NCBI GenBank assembly: GCA_047639315.1
Contig: JBLINQ010000005.1
Span: 9,483-73,482 of the forward strand
DNA length: 64,000 bases
From: S139-23 sp047639315
GTDB lineage: Bacteria; Planctomycetota; GCA-002687715; DRQF01
Reading direction: 5' to 3'
Shown: piece by piece, positions 1 to 7,857 of the stretch
Layout: each line of letters opens with the position of its first letter
Position numbering within the stretch: position 1 is the stretch's first letter
Translations under genes and position numbers: made by a program
Notes under the pieces: model-generated
The model's input: the letters and a program-made list of their open reading frames with translations, nothing else
What the model was told of the DNA's origin: nothing
Databases searched by the model: none

Positions 1-2
1 GT

Positions 3-50
3 GCCCCAGAAGGCACCGAGATCGAAATCCGTGATACGGCTGAGCTGTGA
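3..50 (+). CDS. C-terminal end of an upstream gene (partial)
   Basis: An open frame enters from the left edge and ends at TGA 48-50, encoding about 15 residues that finish in a charged tail (EIRDTAEL). It lies 7 bases before the next ATG on the same strand. That spacing is typical of an operon, so it is probably the last codons of the preceding gene. Nothing can be said about its function from this fragment. Confidence 0.4.
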   Translation, partial: APEGTEIEIRDTAEL

Positions 51-57
51 AAGAAAA

Positions 58-1299
58 ATGGTGACTACCCTTATGATTAAATCGAATCTGCTCCCACTCG
101 CCTTCTTCTTCTGTTTCTTAACAGGAAACGTAGATGCCCAAGCGCTCAAAGTCTATGTGCTGTGTGGGCAGTCGAACATGCAGGGCCACGCGAAGGTCGA
201 GACCATTGATTACATTGGCGATGACCTCAAGACCAAGCCTCTCCTTAAGATGATGCGGACGAAAAGAGGAAAACCCCGCGTCTGCAAGAATGTGTGGATC
301 TCATATTTGACCGCCGACGGCAGCGGCAACGGCGAAGGATTCGGACAGTTGACGACAGGCTATGGCGCTCGTCGAAATCCAAAGCAAGATGGCGGCAAGA
401 TCGGTCCCGAGTTTACTTTCGGACTGTGCATGGACAAGGCTACGAAAGAGCCCATCCTTCTCATCAAAACAGCATGGGGTGGCAAGTCCTTGCACACGGA
501 CTTCCGCTCGCCTTCTTCGGGCCCCTATGAATTCACCGAACAACAGTTGGCGAATTTTGCCAAGCAAAAGAAAGACATCGACAAAATCAAGGCCGAGAAG
601 ATTGCGGCCACCGGCAAGTACTATCGACTGATGATTGATCACGTAAGGAGCGTGCTGGCAGACATCAAGAGAGTCTACCCCAAGTACAATAAAAGGCGTG
701 GCTTTGAGCTTGCCGGATTCGTTTGGTTCCAGGGCTTTAACGACCTGGTCGATCGAGACACCTACCCGAACCGCGAGAAGCCCGGCGGCTACGGTCAATA
801 CGGCAAAGGCCTTTCCGCCTTTATCCGTGACGTTCGAAAAGATCTCGCGACGCCGAAACTTCCCTTTGTCATAGGTGTCCTTGGCGTCAACGGCCCACTC
901 GATGAGATGGGGCGCTACAAGGCAGTTTATCGCAACTTCCGTGCTGCGATGGCGGCACCAACGAAAGAACGCGAGTTCAAAGGCAACGTGGTCGCCGTGC
1001 AGACAGCACCCTATTGGGACATCCCCTTAGCCAAAATCGAAGCTAAGCTGGACCAAGTGAGAGAGCTCGAGAACAAGCTGCGCAGGAAACATAAAGACTC
1101 TGCCAATAAGAACGGCGACATGACCAAAGCCGAGCAGAAAGCACATGTGAAGAAATTTCGCACGAAGCTCATCAGTAAACGCGAAGAGAAAGTCTACAAA
1201 CGCGGCGCATCCAATGCCGGCTACCACTATCTCGGTTGTGCTAAGACGATGGCGCTGATTGGGGAAGCATTCGCCGGTGCCATGCTCAAGATGCAGTGA
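58..1299 (+). CDS. Secreted SGNH-type esterase (sialate O-acetylesterase-like, SASA family)
   Basis: A predicted exported carbohydrate esterase of the sialate O-acetylesterase-like family, 413 residues from ATG 58. A second ATG at 73 would give a shorter signal peptide. The N-terminus has a hydrophobic signal segment followed by a likely cleavage site after VDA. The family blocks are visible: GQSNMQG with the nucleophile Ser, the oxyanion region AWGGKS, WFQGFND (block III Asn) and a C-terminal YHYLG supplying the catalytic His. Such enzymes remove acetyl groups from sugars and are abundant in planctomycetes and Bacteroidetes. The C-terminal third is lysine-rich with a probable coiled segment. 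The substrate cannot be deduced. It appears to follow an upstream gene closely and converges with the next gene. Confidence 0.85.
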   Translation: MVTTLMIKSNLLPLAFFFCFLTGNVDAQALKVYVLCGQSNMQGHAKVETIDYIGDDLKTKPLLKMMRTKRGKPRVCKNVWISYLTADGSGNGEGFGQLTTGYGARRNPKQDGGKIGPEFTFGLCMDKATKEPILLIKTAWGGKSLHTDFRSPSSGPYEFTEQQLANFAKQKKDIDKIKAEKIAATGKYYRLMIDHVRSVLADIKRVYPKYNKRRGFELAGFVWFQGFNDLVDRDTYPNREKPGGYGQYGKGLSAFIRDVRKDLATPKLPFVIGVLGVNGPLDEMGRYKAVYRNFRAAMAAPTKEREFKGNVVAVQTAPYWDIPLAKIEAKLDQVRELENKLRRKHKDSANKNGDMTKAEQKAHVKKFRTKLISKREEKVYKRGASNAGYHYLGCAKTMALIGEAFAGAMLKMQ

Positions 1300-1314
1300 A
1301 AGCTCAAGTTCCTA

Positions 1315-1767
1315 CTAATTCGACAAGAACCGAACGAGCACGGCAAAAAGAAGAAGCATCTTCAGGGTCCAGAATACAGTTCGCAGCCAATTCGTCTTGA
1401 CGAGCTTATCGATCTTCGCGGCGTCACGCTGCTGACTCAGCGTTTCATGTAGCGGTACGCTCAAGAAGAAGGTGCTGAGCCAAACGAGGACCACAAGGAT
1501 CAAGTTGGCATAAACAAAGGGCGTCCAAAACGAGACGTCCACTCTCGGAACAATCCAAACAAGAGCGATCCCGGTGATGAGTTCGATGACCATGGCGGGA
1601 ATAACAACCCAACACATGGCACGAGTATGGAACTCCTCAAATTCGACAAAACGCTCAGGGTCTACCCAACGAAACGTCGGGTAGTGAACCAACTGGATGG
1701 TCCAGATGAGGCCAGTTAAATAGAGGGTCGTGCCACAATGAAGCAGAAAGACTAATTGTGTGAGCAT
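1315..1767 (-). CDS. Small four-helix membrane protein, function unknown
   Basis: A 150-residue protein with four hydrophobic segments, near residues 1-25, 52-75, 80-105 and 125-148. Two polar features stand out: HYPTF after helix 1 and the acidic stretch ERFVEFEEFHTRAM before helix 2. This resembles a widespread family of uncharacterised four-helix inner-membrane proteins; I cannot name the family with certainty. It lies 3' to 3' against the esterase with only 15 bases between them and is read in the same direction as the DNA glycosylase upstream. Codon use looks like that of its neighbours. Confidence 0.7.
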   Translation of the reverse strand: MLTQLVFLLHCGTTLYLTGLIWTIQLVHYPTFRWVDPERFVEFEEFHTRAMCWVVIPAMVIELITGIALVWIVPRVDVSFWTPFVYANLILVVLVWLSTFFLSVPLHETLSQQRDAAKIDKLVKTNWLRTVFWTLKMLLLFAVLVRFLSN

Positions 1768-1848
1768 AGTTCAATGTTGCGCTGCGTCGGTCCAAGTGTC
1801 AGCATCCGCCGACACAATAATCTCTTCGAGGGCGAAAGACAAAACGCT

Positions 1849-2514
1849 TCAACCTTGTCGGTCGACCATGGCCTGAATCCAAATGGGAACGAAGGGAGAA
1901 ATACATCCTTTGGAGACGGGATAGTCGCGGAAGACGCCCAATGATTCACCGATCTTCATGGCGCGTTTGCGATGCTTGGGGAAGTTGATGCCAATTTCTC
2001 CAAGCGCAAAATTCATCGTCCACTGAGTATCAGGAGCAGCGTCACCCATTTCCGACTCAATTCGATCCAAGAGTCCCTTGAGGTCGAGTCCTTCTGGGCT
2101 TTTGACAATTCGGCTTGCGGTGAGATTCCAACCAGCGCGAGCAGCCCAAATGTCGTCTGTTTTCATCCAATCTTCGCGTAGGGCTTCCTTGTCGGGATGA
2201 TTCTTGACGACATAAGAGTTCACCCAGTCGGCCAACTGCGGCACCGAAGCAGAGCGCACGATCGCGTCCATCTCTTCTGTCGATAGTGACGCCGGCTTGA
2301 TCACCAGAGTTGCCAAGAGGCGGGCATCGAGATTCTCAGTATCCCAAAGCTCGAAGGCCAATTTGTGGTTGGTTCTAATCTTTTTGGAGAGCTTCCGGAT
2401 ATCGCCGAGCTTGACGCCATATTGATTGTCGCCGGCGCCATGCTTTGCGTTTCGCTTGTAGACTTTCTCGTCAGCAGCCGCCTTGAGTGTTCTGAGTGCT
2501 TCTTTGAGTTTCAT
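1849..2514 (-). CDS. DNA alkylation repair protein, AlkD-type HEAT-repeat glycosylase
   Basis: A predicted DNA glycosylase of the AlkD-like family (DNA_alkylation), which removes N3- and N7-alkylated purines with a superhelix of HEAT-like repeats. The protein is 221 residues from the ATG at 2514 (MKLKEALRTL); an open frame continues 21 codons upstream but begins without a family-like sequence. Family hallmarks are the N-terminal YGVKLGDIRKLSKKI segment, DARLLATLVI, NSYVVKNHP, and DDIWAARAGWNL, where the conserved Asp and Arg of the substrate pocket are expected. The C-terminal segment (ALGEIGINFPKHRKRA then GCISPFVPIWI) is also typical. It may form a two-gene unit with the membrane protein downstream. 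Confidence 0.85.
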   Translation of the reverse strand: MKLKEALRTLKAAADEKVYKRNAKHGAGDNQYGVKLGDIRKLSKKIRTNHKLAFELWDTENLDARLLATLVIKPASLSTEEMDAIVRSASVPQLADWVNSYVVKNHPDKEALREDWMKTDDIWAARAGWNLTASRIVKSPEGLDLKGLLDRIESEMGDAAPDTQWTMNFALGEIGINFPKHRKRAMKIGESLGVFRDYPVSKGCISPFVPIWIQAMVDRQG

Positions 2515-2675
2515 GGCGTGATTATAGCAGCAGCGGCCATTTCTAAATAGTCCATGACGCCGGTCCCGTGAAGGCATAGAGCCAATAACTGGCTTTCATT
2601 GGTTGGGCTATTAGAAAAATCCCAGCCGCTTGCTATAGATACTCGGGACTCAATGAGTTGGAGCACGACATTGCC

Positions 2676-3017
2676 ATGGCCGATGAAAAAATCGACAAGC
2701 CCGACAGCCCTTCAGGCGCGAAGTCATCTGCTGCTGGTGAAATCAGCCAAGGCGTTCATTTGGGGTGCGGAGGCCATGCTCTGGCCATCATCATCATCTT
2801 GGTGTTGGCGCAATTTTCGACGCATTTCTTCCTCGGTCTCGCGGCCATCGGCGTCCTGCAACTTCTCTATGTGATTCCATCCATCCGAGTGATGAAGAAT
2901 TGGGGGCTGAGCCGCAACGTGCTCAGAGGTTTTTGGGCCACGGCTTGGGTCATGGTTGTGTTCAATGTCATTGGACTCGCCATTTGGAAGTTCGCTTGGC
3001 CAACTCTGATTAGTTAA
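2676..3017 (+). CDS. Small membrane protein, function unknown
   Basis: A protein of about 113 residues from ATG 2676; a TTG at 2658 would add six residues. The hydrophilic N-terminus (about 30 residues) is followed by a Gly/His-rich joint and three hydrophobic segments around residues 36-55, 58-75 and 88-110, so it should sit in the inner membrane. I do not recognise the family. It is read divergently from the AlkD-like gene and precedes the two tiny membrane genes. Confidence 0.6.
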   Translation: MADEKIDKPDSPSGAKSSAAGEISQGVHLGCGGHALAIIIILVLAQFSTHFFLGLAAIGVLQLLYVIPSIRVMKNWGLSRNVLRGFWATAWVMVVFNVIGLAIWKFAWPTLIS

Positions 3018-3150
3018 GACGCACACCATTACGTCCTCCGGATTAGATCGCAACAAATCCTCCAATCCGGGTTTGTCTCATTGGAGAAGTTTCGGAAGAA
3101 TGGTCCGAGACGCGTCCTAACGAAGAACGCCAAGACCAGTGAGTCAAACG

Positions 3151-3318
3151 ATGGCAAAGAACAAGCACATCTTCGTCTTCCTTACCTCTATCCTCATCCT
3201 GTTCTTTTTCTTCATGTGGATGTTCAGTTGGCTGCGGAGCAACTCACCAACCGAAGAGTTCGGTGCAATCGACTTCACCCAGGAACAAACCACACCTGCA
3301 CTGAAAGAGACCCGATGA
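3151..3318 (+). CDS. Tiny single-pass membrane protein, first of a tandem pair
   Basis: A 55-codon gene beginning MAKNKHIF, then one strongly hydrophobic helix of about 22 residues rich in Phe and Leu, then SWLRSN and a short polar acidic tail ending at TGA 3316-3318. It is supported by its resemblance to the next gene: both start with KNKHI, have a single helix, and then SWLR or SWIR followed by a polar tail. The stop codon overlaps the start of the next gene as ATGA, which implies translational coupling. The function is unknown. Confidence 0.6.
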   Translation: MAKNKHIFVFLTSILILFFFFMWMFSWLRSNSPTEEFGAIDFTQEQTTPALKETR

Positions 3319-3461
3319 AAAACAAGCACATCAACTTGCTACTGGTAGCCATGGCTATCGTTTTGGCGGCACTCTTCATGATCAATAGTTGGATCCGCGA
3401 GAACTCCGCCCGGCAAGACATCAAAGAGCCTAAGCAAGCGACCACTCAGAAGTCGAAATAG
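3315..3461 (+). CDS. Tiny single-pass membrane protein, second of a tandem pair
   Basis: A 48-residue protein starting MKNKHINLL, with one helix (about residues 6-24), then INSWIRENSAR and a Lys/Gln-rich polar tail. The frame stays open upstream to 3081, but the ATG at 3315 overlaps the stop of the preceding gene (ATGA), and the shared KNKHI start shows this is the true beginning. The pair looks like a recent duplication of a small membrane-anchored peptide. Its role is not known. Confidence 0.6.
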   Translation: MKNKHINLLLVAMAIVLAALFMINSWIRENSARQDIKEPKQATTQKSK

Positions 3462-3478
3462 ATCTTTAGGACCTGACC

Positions 3479-3835
3479 TCACGACTGACGCATGATCCCG
3501 TAACCAAGATAGAAATTGATCAGCATAAAGATCATGGCGGGTAATGATTGAACAAGGGTGTCTTGGATGCGCATTCTGACAACACTCCCAGCAAACATCA
3601 GGACGCCGAGGCCCATTGCAGCCGCAATGCCCAATGCCGGTTCTTTATAACTGAGGACAAGCCCCACTGCGCCAATCATCTCCAGAGCGCCGACGGTACG
3701 CCTAAAAGGTTCGAGGCCGAATCTTTCAAACTCCCTCGCCATGCGTTCAAGAAACAAGCATTGGAAGCCGTACCAGAAGAAGGCCACGATGGACAACACT
3801 CGACAAAATTCCAGAGCCAAGGGCAATTTAGACAT
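3479..3835 (-). CDS. DoxX-like membrane protein (copy 1 of 3)
   Basis: A 118-residue four-helix protein of the DoxX-like superfamily. The recognisable pattern is the amphipathic segment REFERFGLEPFRRTVGALEM, followed by three hydrophobic helices and the loop VRMRIQDT. Family members are small quinone- or redox-linked inner-membrane proteins, mostly of unproven function. It is about half identical by eye to the next upstream gene, whose stop codon it overlaps by 8 bases, and it is translated last of three tandem paralogues. Confidence 0.8.
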   Translation of the reverse strand: MSKLPLALEFCRVLSIVAFFWYGFQCLFLERMAREFERFGLEPFRRTVGALEMIGAVGLVLSYKEPALGIAAAMGLGVLMFAGSVVRMRIQDTLVQSLPAMIFMLINFYLGYGIMRQS

Positions 3836-4229
3836 GATGGCGTGCGCCTATTTTGGCTGACAAACTGGCTCTTGGCCGACGAAAAATCCTATAGCCAAGA
3901 TAGAAATTCATCAGCATGAAGAGCGTAGCAGGCAGTATTTGAATGAGAGGATCTTGAACTCGCACCCTGACGATGACGCCAGCGAGCATCAAGAGACTGA
4001 GCCCGATAGCTGCCGCCGCCCCGACTGACCATTTCTTGAAGCTAAGTAGAAGACCGAGCGCGCCTACGATTTCGAAGACACCGACAATGCGTCGGTAAGG
4101 TTCGAGCCCAAAACGCTCGAATTCCTCTGCCATGCCGTTGAAGAAAACAGAATGGATACCGAACCAGAGGAAAGCCGCGATGGACAATACTCGACAAAAT
4201 TCCAACGCGAAACCCAATCGGAACAACAT
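3828..4229 (-). CDS. DoxX-like membrane protein (copy 2 of 3)
   Basis: A 133-residue paralogue of its neighbour, sharing ALEFCRVLSI, EFERFGLEPYRR, the loop VRVRVQDPL and LPATLFMLMNFYLGY. It has four predicted transmembrane helices and a longer, basic C-terminal tail of about 15 residues that the other copies lack. The 8-base overlap with the downstream copy suggests co-translation. The common ancestry with the two flanking genes is obvious from the sequence; the biochemical role is not. Confidence 0.8.
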   Translation of the reverse strand: MLFRLGFALEFCRVLSIAAFLWFGIHSVFFNGMAEEFERFGLEPYRRIVGVFEIVGALGLLLSFKKWSVGAAAAIGLSLLMLAGVIVRVRVQDPLIQILPATLFMLMNFYLGYRIFRRPRASLSAKIGARHHV

Positions 4230-4242
4230 GGCGGGCCCAATC

Positions 4243-4608
4243 TCAAATCACAAACAGAGCAGCGGCCATGGCGAGCATGAGCGTGGCTGGGAGCGAACGA
4301 ATCAGCGGATCATGGACGCGAATGTGCATCGCCAGTGCCCCGACCATCAGCACGCAGAGCGTGACCGCAGCCGGGAGAATCAGCTCAGGCAGCCAGATCC
4401 CGCCCAAAAGTGCAACAGCGATACTGAGTTTCAAGGCGCCAACCAAGTAGAAAGACCAGCTCGGCAACCCGTAAGCTTCGAACTCGCCCTTCAGATTCGT
4501 GGAGCTGCCCCCACGATATCCCGTTTCATTGCGGGACCTAAAGATCCAAACATTGATGAGGCCGAGGGAAAGTATGATTTGAATCAGGAGGGCTAAAGTG
4601 AGAATCAT
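4243..4608 (-). CDS. DoxX-like membrane protein (copy 3 of 3, diverged)
   Basis: A 121-residue, four-helix member of the same superfamily and the most diverged of the three. It keeps the motif EFEAYGLPSWSFYLVGALK, equivalent to the FERFGLEPFRR region of its neighbours, and the loop MHIRVHDPLIRSLPATLM. The arginines before helix 2 are replaced by aromatic residues. It is the first gene of the minus-strand trio, 13 bases ahead of copy 2. Confidence 0.75.
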   Translation of the reverse strand: MILTLALLIQIILSLGLINVWIFRSRNETGYRGGSSTNLKGEFEAYGLPSWSFYLVGALKLSIAVALLGGIWLPELILPAAVTLCVLMVGALAMHIRVHDPLIRSLPATLMLAMAAALFVI

Positions 4609-4713
4609 AATCGAACCTAATATCAGAAAAACCGGTGCTTGAATCTGCGCTACAGAGTCCTTCGTGGCGAATGAACGATTGGATGCAAAAAAATTTACGC
4701 AGGCCGACTTATC

Positions 4714-4923
4714 TCAGCTCGGTGCCTCGACCCCATGCGCGCTTTCGGCTTCCTCTGCTAACTGAACGACTTCTAAGCGCCAATCTTGCCACGCTTCGCT
4801 GCAAATCAGACATGAGTCTGTAATCGAAGAGGACCACTCAGAGTCACAAACGAAGCAGTGCCAGGAGGCCCCACTGAGCTTCTTCTCTAATGTCGTTTGA
4901 GGTTTGGTGACGGCATCGATCAT
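4714..4923 (-). CDS. Possible small zinc-ribbon protein
   Basis: A 69-residue open frame with two CxxC pairs (WHCFVC and SCLIC) 15 residues apart, each next to tryptophans, which is the pattern of a small zinc ribbon. The C-terminus is acidic. There is no recognisable family and no clear ribosome-binding site, and it borders a decayed region, so it could be a gene remnant. Confidence 0.35.
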   Translation of the reverse strand: MIDAVTKPQTTLEKKLSGASWHCFVCDSEWSSSITDSCLICSEAWQDWRLEVVQLAEEAESAHGVEAPS

Positions 4924-5114
4924 TGAACGTCTCAGCTTTCAAGAAATCAGGACGTAGTTCTGTGGTGAAATCGTAGAACCTTCGTTCAGGTTGATTATTG
5001 ATGTGATCTCGCTTCGACCACAGAACTTGTCCAGTCAAACACCTAATCGCGCTCCATTCACGATCGGATTCAGAGAAACAAGTGTTTCCTAAGGACTACT
5101 GGATCGCCGGGGCA

Positions 5115-5137
5115 GGTACGGAACCAGGTCTAATTCC
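5115..5137 (+). repeat. REP-like repeat, dispersed copy
   Basis: A 23-base element reading GGTACGGAACCAG then GTCTAATTCC. It shares the core ACCAGGTCTA with the repeats that flank the RAYT transposase near 43 kb. Confidence 0.55.
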
Positions 5138-5621
5138 CTCAGTCGAAGCGCAGGTCTTGGACCAACGACAAGAAGAGATCCAAAAGTCTGTACGCAAACT
5201 CAAGGCCCGAAAATGTAAGCTGCAAAAAGAATTGAAGAAGGCACAGGGTTCTTGATCGATAGGTTCCGCGCTTAAGAAAGACCCTGCCTGGTCACACCAT
5301 AGGCTTCGTCAAAACGAGCTGCCTTCTCTGACTCTCCCGGAAGATCGAAGTGTTCGATCCGGTCGATGAGTGCTAACGGATTTACTCGAACGACTTGCTC
5401 TCATTTGAAATCAAGACGATGCCCGTTGTGCTCCATCACGTCTCTGAAGAAGACCTTTTGTGGTGTCTTGGGTAAGGGCCTCTATTGAACTCCCATAGCG
5501 AACAGGACCGAAGGTCGCCGCGACCCACTCGCCGATCGATCGGCACATCTGGACAATAGTCTCAGCGCCACTCCTCAGGTTGCCTCGAAAAGCATGTTCA
5601 CAGTTATTGGTCAGGCACCGA

Positions 5622-5644
5622 GGTACCGAACCAGATTTAATTCC
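5622..5644 (+). repeat. REP-like repeat, second dispersed copy
   Basis: Same length and orientation as the 5115 element, with three substitutions (GGTACCGAACCAG then ATTTAATTCC). Confidence 0.5.
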
Positions 5645-5738
5645 ATCGGCAGAATGAGTGACTGTGCGGCGAAGAAGACATGCCGAGACAGGTCTTTGCG
5701 AGAAATAACGGAGGCAAGAATGGACACCACTGGCGAGG

Positions 5739-5765
5739 GGAATAGACCTGGTACCGTACGGTACC
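5739..5765 (-). repeat. Inverted REP-like repeat containing a perfect 16-bp palindrome
   Basis: On the minus strand this reads as the 5115-type repeat ending in AGGTCTATTCC. Positions 5750-5765 form the perfect palindrome GGTACCGTACGGTACC, and the stop codon of the oxidoreductase gene begins at the very next base (5766-5768). It could act as a hairpin at the end of that transcript, although no T-run follows. Confidence 0.6.
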
Positions 5766-7055
5766 CTACTTAAAATCCTTGACGTACTTCATGACGGATT
5801 CGATGCACTGGTCGGAGTTGAAGTACTTGTAGTCGCCGAAGCGACCAAGGAGGTCGATGCCTTTGTTGCCGAGGAACTTGCGGACGATCTCGAGATTCTT
5901 TTCGAGGTCGTGGCTGTAGACGATGTAGGCGAAGCGGTTCTTCCAGGAGCGGGTGAAGAGGACTTTGTCAGCGGTGGCGAAGCCACAGCGGATGAGGCCG
6001 TCAACTACTTCCTTCTCACAAGCTTCAGCGTCGATGTCGCCTTTGTAGGTGACTTCAGCCATGAGGGCGCTCTTGCCTTCAGGGGCATTGCGTGGGCTGT
6101 AGTTGGAAATGTGCGTGACGCGGTTGAATGGTCCGTTTTCTGGATGTGGAAAGTAGATCCAGGAGCGGTCGCTTTCAGGCGGCTGATCGAGGGCGACGAG
6201 GATACTCATCACGCTGGTGTAGGTCAGGCCATCGAAGGCAGCTTGGATTTCGGCGGGGATGTCACCGAGGGTTGGGGCTAACTGCTGCAAGGGAATCGTT
6301 GAGATAACCTTGTCGTAGCGCTTGCCGTTCACCAAGTAACCATCGGCGTCTTGGACCACGGTTTCGACCGGTGTGCCGACGTGGATCCGATCTTGATCGA
6401 GACGCTTGGCGATGCCGGTGACGATAGATTCAAAGCCACCGGTGAGCGGATACCAGAATACGCTTTGGTGCTTGTAGCCTTCGGTTTCGATGCCGATGGA
6501 CGCGCGGATAACATCGCTGACCGGGGCGTCAGGAATGCGGCCGCTGACCCAGCGAATGCTCATGTCTTCGAGATCTGTCTTCCAGATCTTTTCGTTGTAG
6601 GGATGCATGAAGGTGCGGCTGATGCCGGTGCCGAAGCGCCAGTCACACCAGTCACGGAAGTTCTGTGGTTCTTCCGCACCTTGCTCGCGAGCAAAATGGG
6701 CATCGATGTAGGTCGAGAGGCATTCGAAGTTGTCTTCTTTGGGCAGGTCGCCCAGGCCGTTCTCATACGGATAGCGCACGAAGTTGCCACGATAGTAGAT
6801 GGCGCTCTTGCGTTCACTCTCGTGGGTGCCAAGGTCTTCGACAGCGTCGAGGACGTACTGAAGCACCTCCTTGTTCTTCGAGAAGATGATGTGTCCGCCA
6901 GCACGGTCAGCAACGAAGCCGTCGACCGTTTCAGATTTGCATAAACCACCGAGGCGCTTGCTTGCTTCAAAGAGGTCATAGTCGACGCCCTTTTTTTGCA
7001 AAAGATCAGCCAAGCTCGTTCCAGTTATGCCACCGCCAAGAATCGCGACTTTCAC
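5766..7055 (-). CDS. FAD-dependent oxidoreductase of the UDP-galactopyranose mutase/protoporphyrinogen-oxidase type
   Basis: A 429-residue flavoprotein. The N-terminus has the dinucleotide-binding GGGITG fold motif, followed by DLFEASKRLGGLCKS and the FAD-contact region RAGGHIIFS. The body follows the amine-oxidase superfamily, with a middle part like UDP-galactopyranose mutase (FMHPYNEKIW) and a C-terminal RFGDYKYFNSDQCI that caps the flavin. Relatives act in sugar or polysaccharide metabolism, but many are uncharacterised, so the substrate stays open. Its ATG overlaps the stop of the HAD phosphatase gene by 4 bases, so the two form an operon, perhaps for a sugar-modification step. Confidence 0.8.
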   Translation of the reverse strand: MKVAILGGGITGTSLADLLQKKGVDYDLFEASKRLGGLCKSETVDGFVADRAGGHIIFSKNKEVLQYVLDAVEDLGTHESERKSAIYYRGNFVRYPYENGLGDLPKEDNFECLSTYIDAHFAREQGAEEPQNFRDWCDWRFGTGISRTFMHPYNEKIWKTDLEDMSIRWVSGRIPDAPVSDVIRASIGIETEGYKHQSVFWYPLTGGFESIVTGIAKRLDQDRIHVGTPVETVVQDADGYLVNGKRYDKVISTIPLQQLAPTLGDIPAEIQAAFDGLTYTSVMSILVALDQPPESDRSWIYFPHPENGPFNRVTHISNYSPRNAPEGKSALMAEVTYKGDIDAEACEKEVVDGLIRCGFATADKVLFTRSWKNRFAYIVYSHDLEKNLEIVRKFLGNKGIDLLGRFGDYKYFNSDQCIESVMKYVKDFK

Positions 7056-7717
7056 GATCTATTCCTTTCGAGATCGAGGATCCCATCGAGGTCTACATTC
7101 TCGAAGCCGCGAATCGATGCCGCGACTTCAGGGAACGTGAGTCCCTGGGTTGTAGCTGTTTCGACCCGCACACAGGTCATGCCAGCCGCTATGGCTGCTT
7201 TGATACCATTAGCCGAGTCTTCAAATACCAGACAGTCTTCGGGTTCGGCCCCTAAACGCTCGGCCGCCAAGAGAAAGATCTCAGGGTCTGGTTTTGAGTT
7301 CTTCACTTCATCGCCAGAAGCTATGACTTCAAAGAACTCTGCCATGCCCCCCTTATCGACCACATGGTCAATAAGGCTGCGCCCAGAACTGGAAGCTAAA
7401 GCAAGTTTGCACCCGCGGTTACTGAGGTCGCCAAGGACATTCACGACACCAGCGGCGATGGGGAGTTGTTCTCGCAACATCCGCACCAGCACGTCGTGGC
7501 GAAGTTTAATGTAATAATTTGGGTCATTAGCCAAAGAAAAGCGCTCGACGAGCGCGCCCCAATAGAGCTTCTCATTACAGCCCAAGTATTCAGCATTGTC
7601 GAGGGCACTCAGATGCGCCCCTTCAAGACCAAGCACTTCGTTGGCGGCCTCAAGGTGCATGGGTTCGGAATCAATCAGGACGCCGTCCATATCAAAGATA
7701 ATCGTTTTGAAGGTCAT
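7052..7717 (-). CDS. HAD-superfamily phosphatase/phosphomutase (beta-phosphoglucomutase-like)
   Basis: A 221-residue HAD subfamily IA hydrolase. All four HAD motifs are present: FDMDGVLIDSE with the nucleophile and general-acid Asp, LASSSGR (motif II Ser), KNSKPDPE (motif III Lys) and VFEDSANGIKAA (motif IV). The cap domain lies between motifs I and II. Such proteins are sugar-phosphate phosphatases or beta-phosphoglucomutases, and the sequence does not separate these. It is translated first in a two-gene unit, with a 4-base ATGA overlap onto the FAD oxidoreductase gene. Confidence 0.85.
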   Translation of the reverse strand: MTFKTIIFDMDGVLIDSEPMHLEAANEVLGLEGAHLSALDNAEYLGCNEKLYWGALVERFSLANDPNYYIKLRHDVLVRMLREQLPIAAGVVNVLGDLSNRGCKLALASSSGRSLIDHVVDKGGMAEFFEVIASGDEVKNSKPDPEIFLLAAERLGAEPEDCLVFEDSANGIKAAIAAGMTCVRVETATTQGLTFPEVAASIRGFENVDLDGILDLERNRS

Positions 7718-7857
7718 CGAGGTCGGCTATGTCCGCAATCGTCGAAACTCGCCTCCAGTCTCAACAAGAGACCGGATCGGCAATTCCATGGTTGGGATTA
7801 TACGGGAGCAGGATCAAGGCAACAAATAGGTTCGAACCCATCTGAGCGCATATTCAT

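Larger units (their letters stand above)
4924..5765. other. Decayed intergenic region with REP-like repeats and gene fragments
   Basis: No intact gene is visible. On the plus strand an open frame from 5007 to a TGA at 5253-5255 ends in a basic coiled-coil tail but has no ATG start. On the minus strand another open stretch (about 5690 down to 5400) also lacks a start. Three related repeats (5115-5137, 5622-5644 and an inverted copy ending at 5765) lie inside it. The whole looks like a graveyard of a former gene or RAYT-type insertion. Confidence 0.5.

Noticed and set aside
5400..5690. Minus-strand stretch with NNCEH, similar to the catalytic motif of LRAT-like proteins
   Set aside because: The motif is isolated, no start codon is present and the rest does not match the family.
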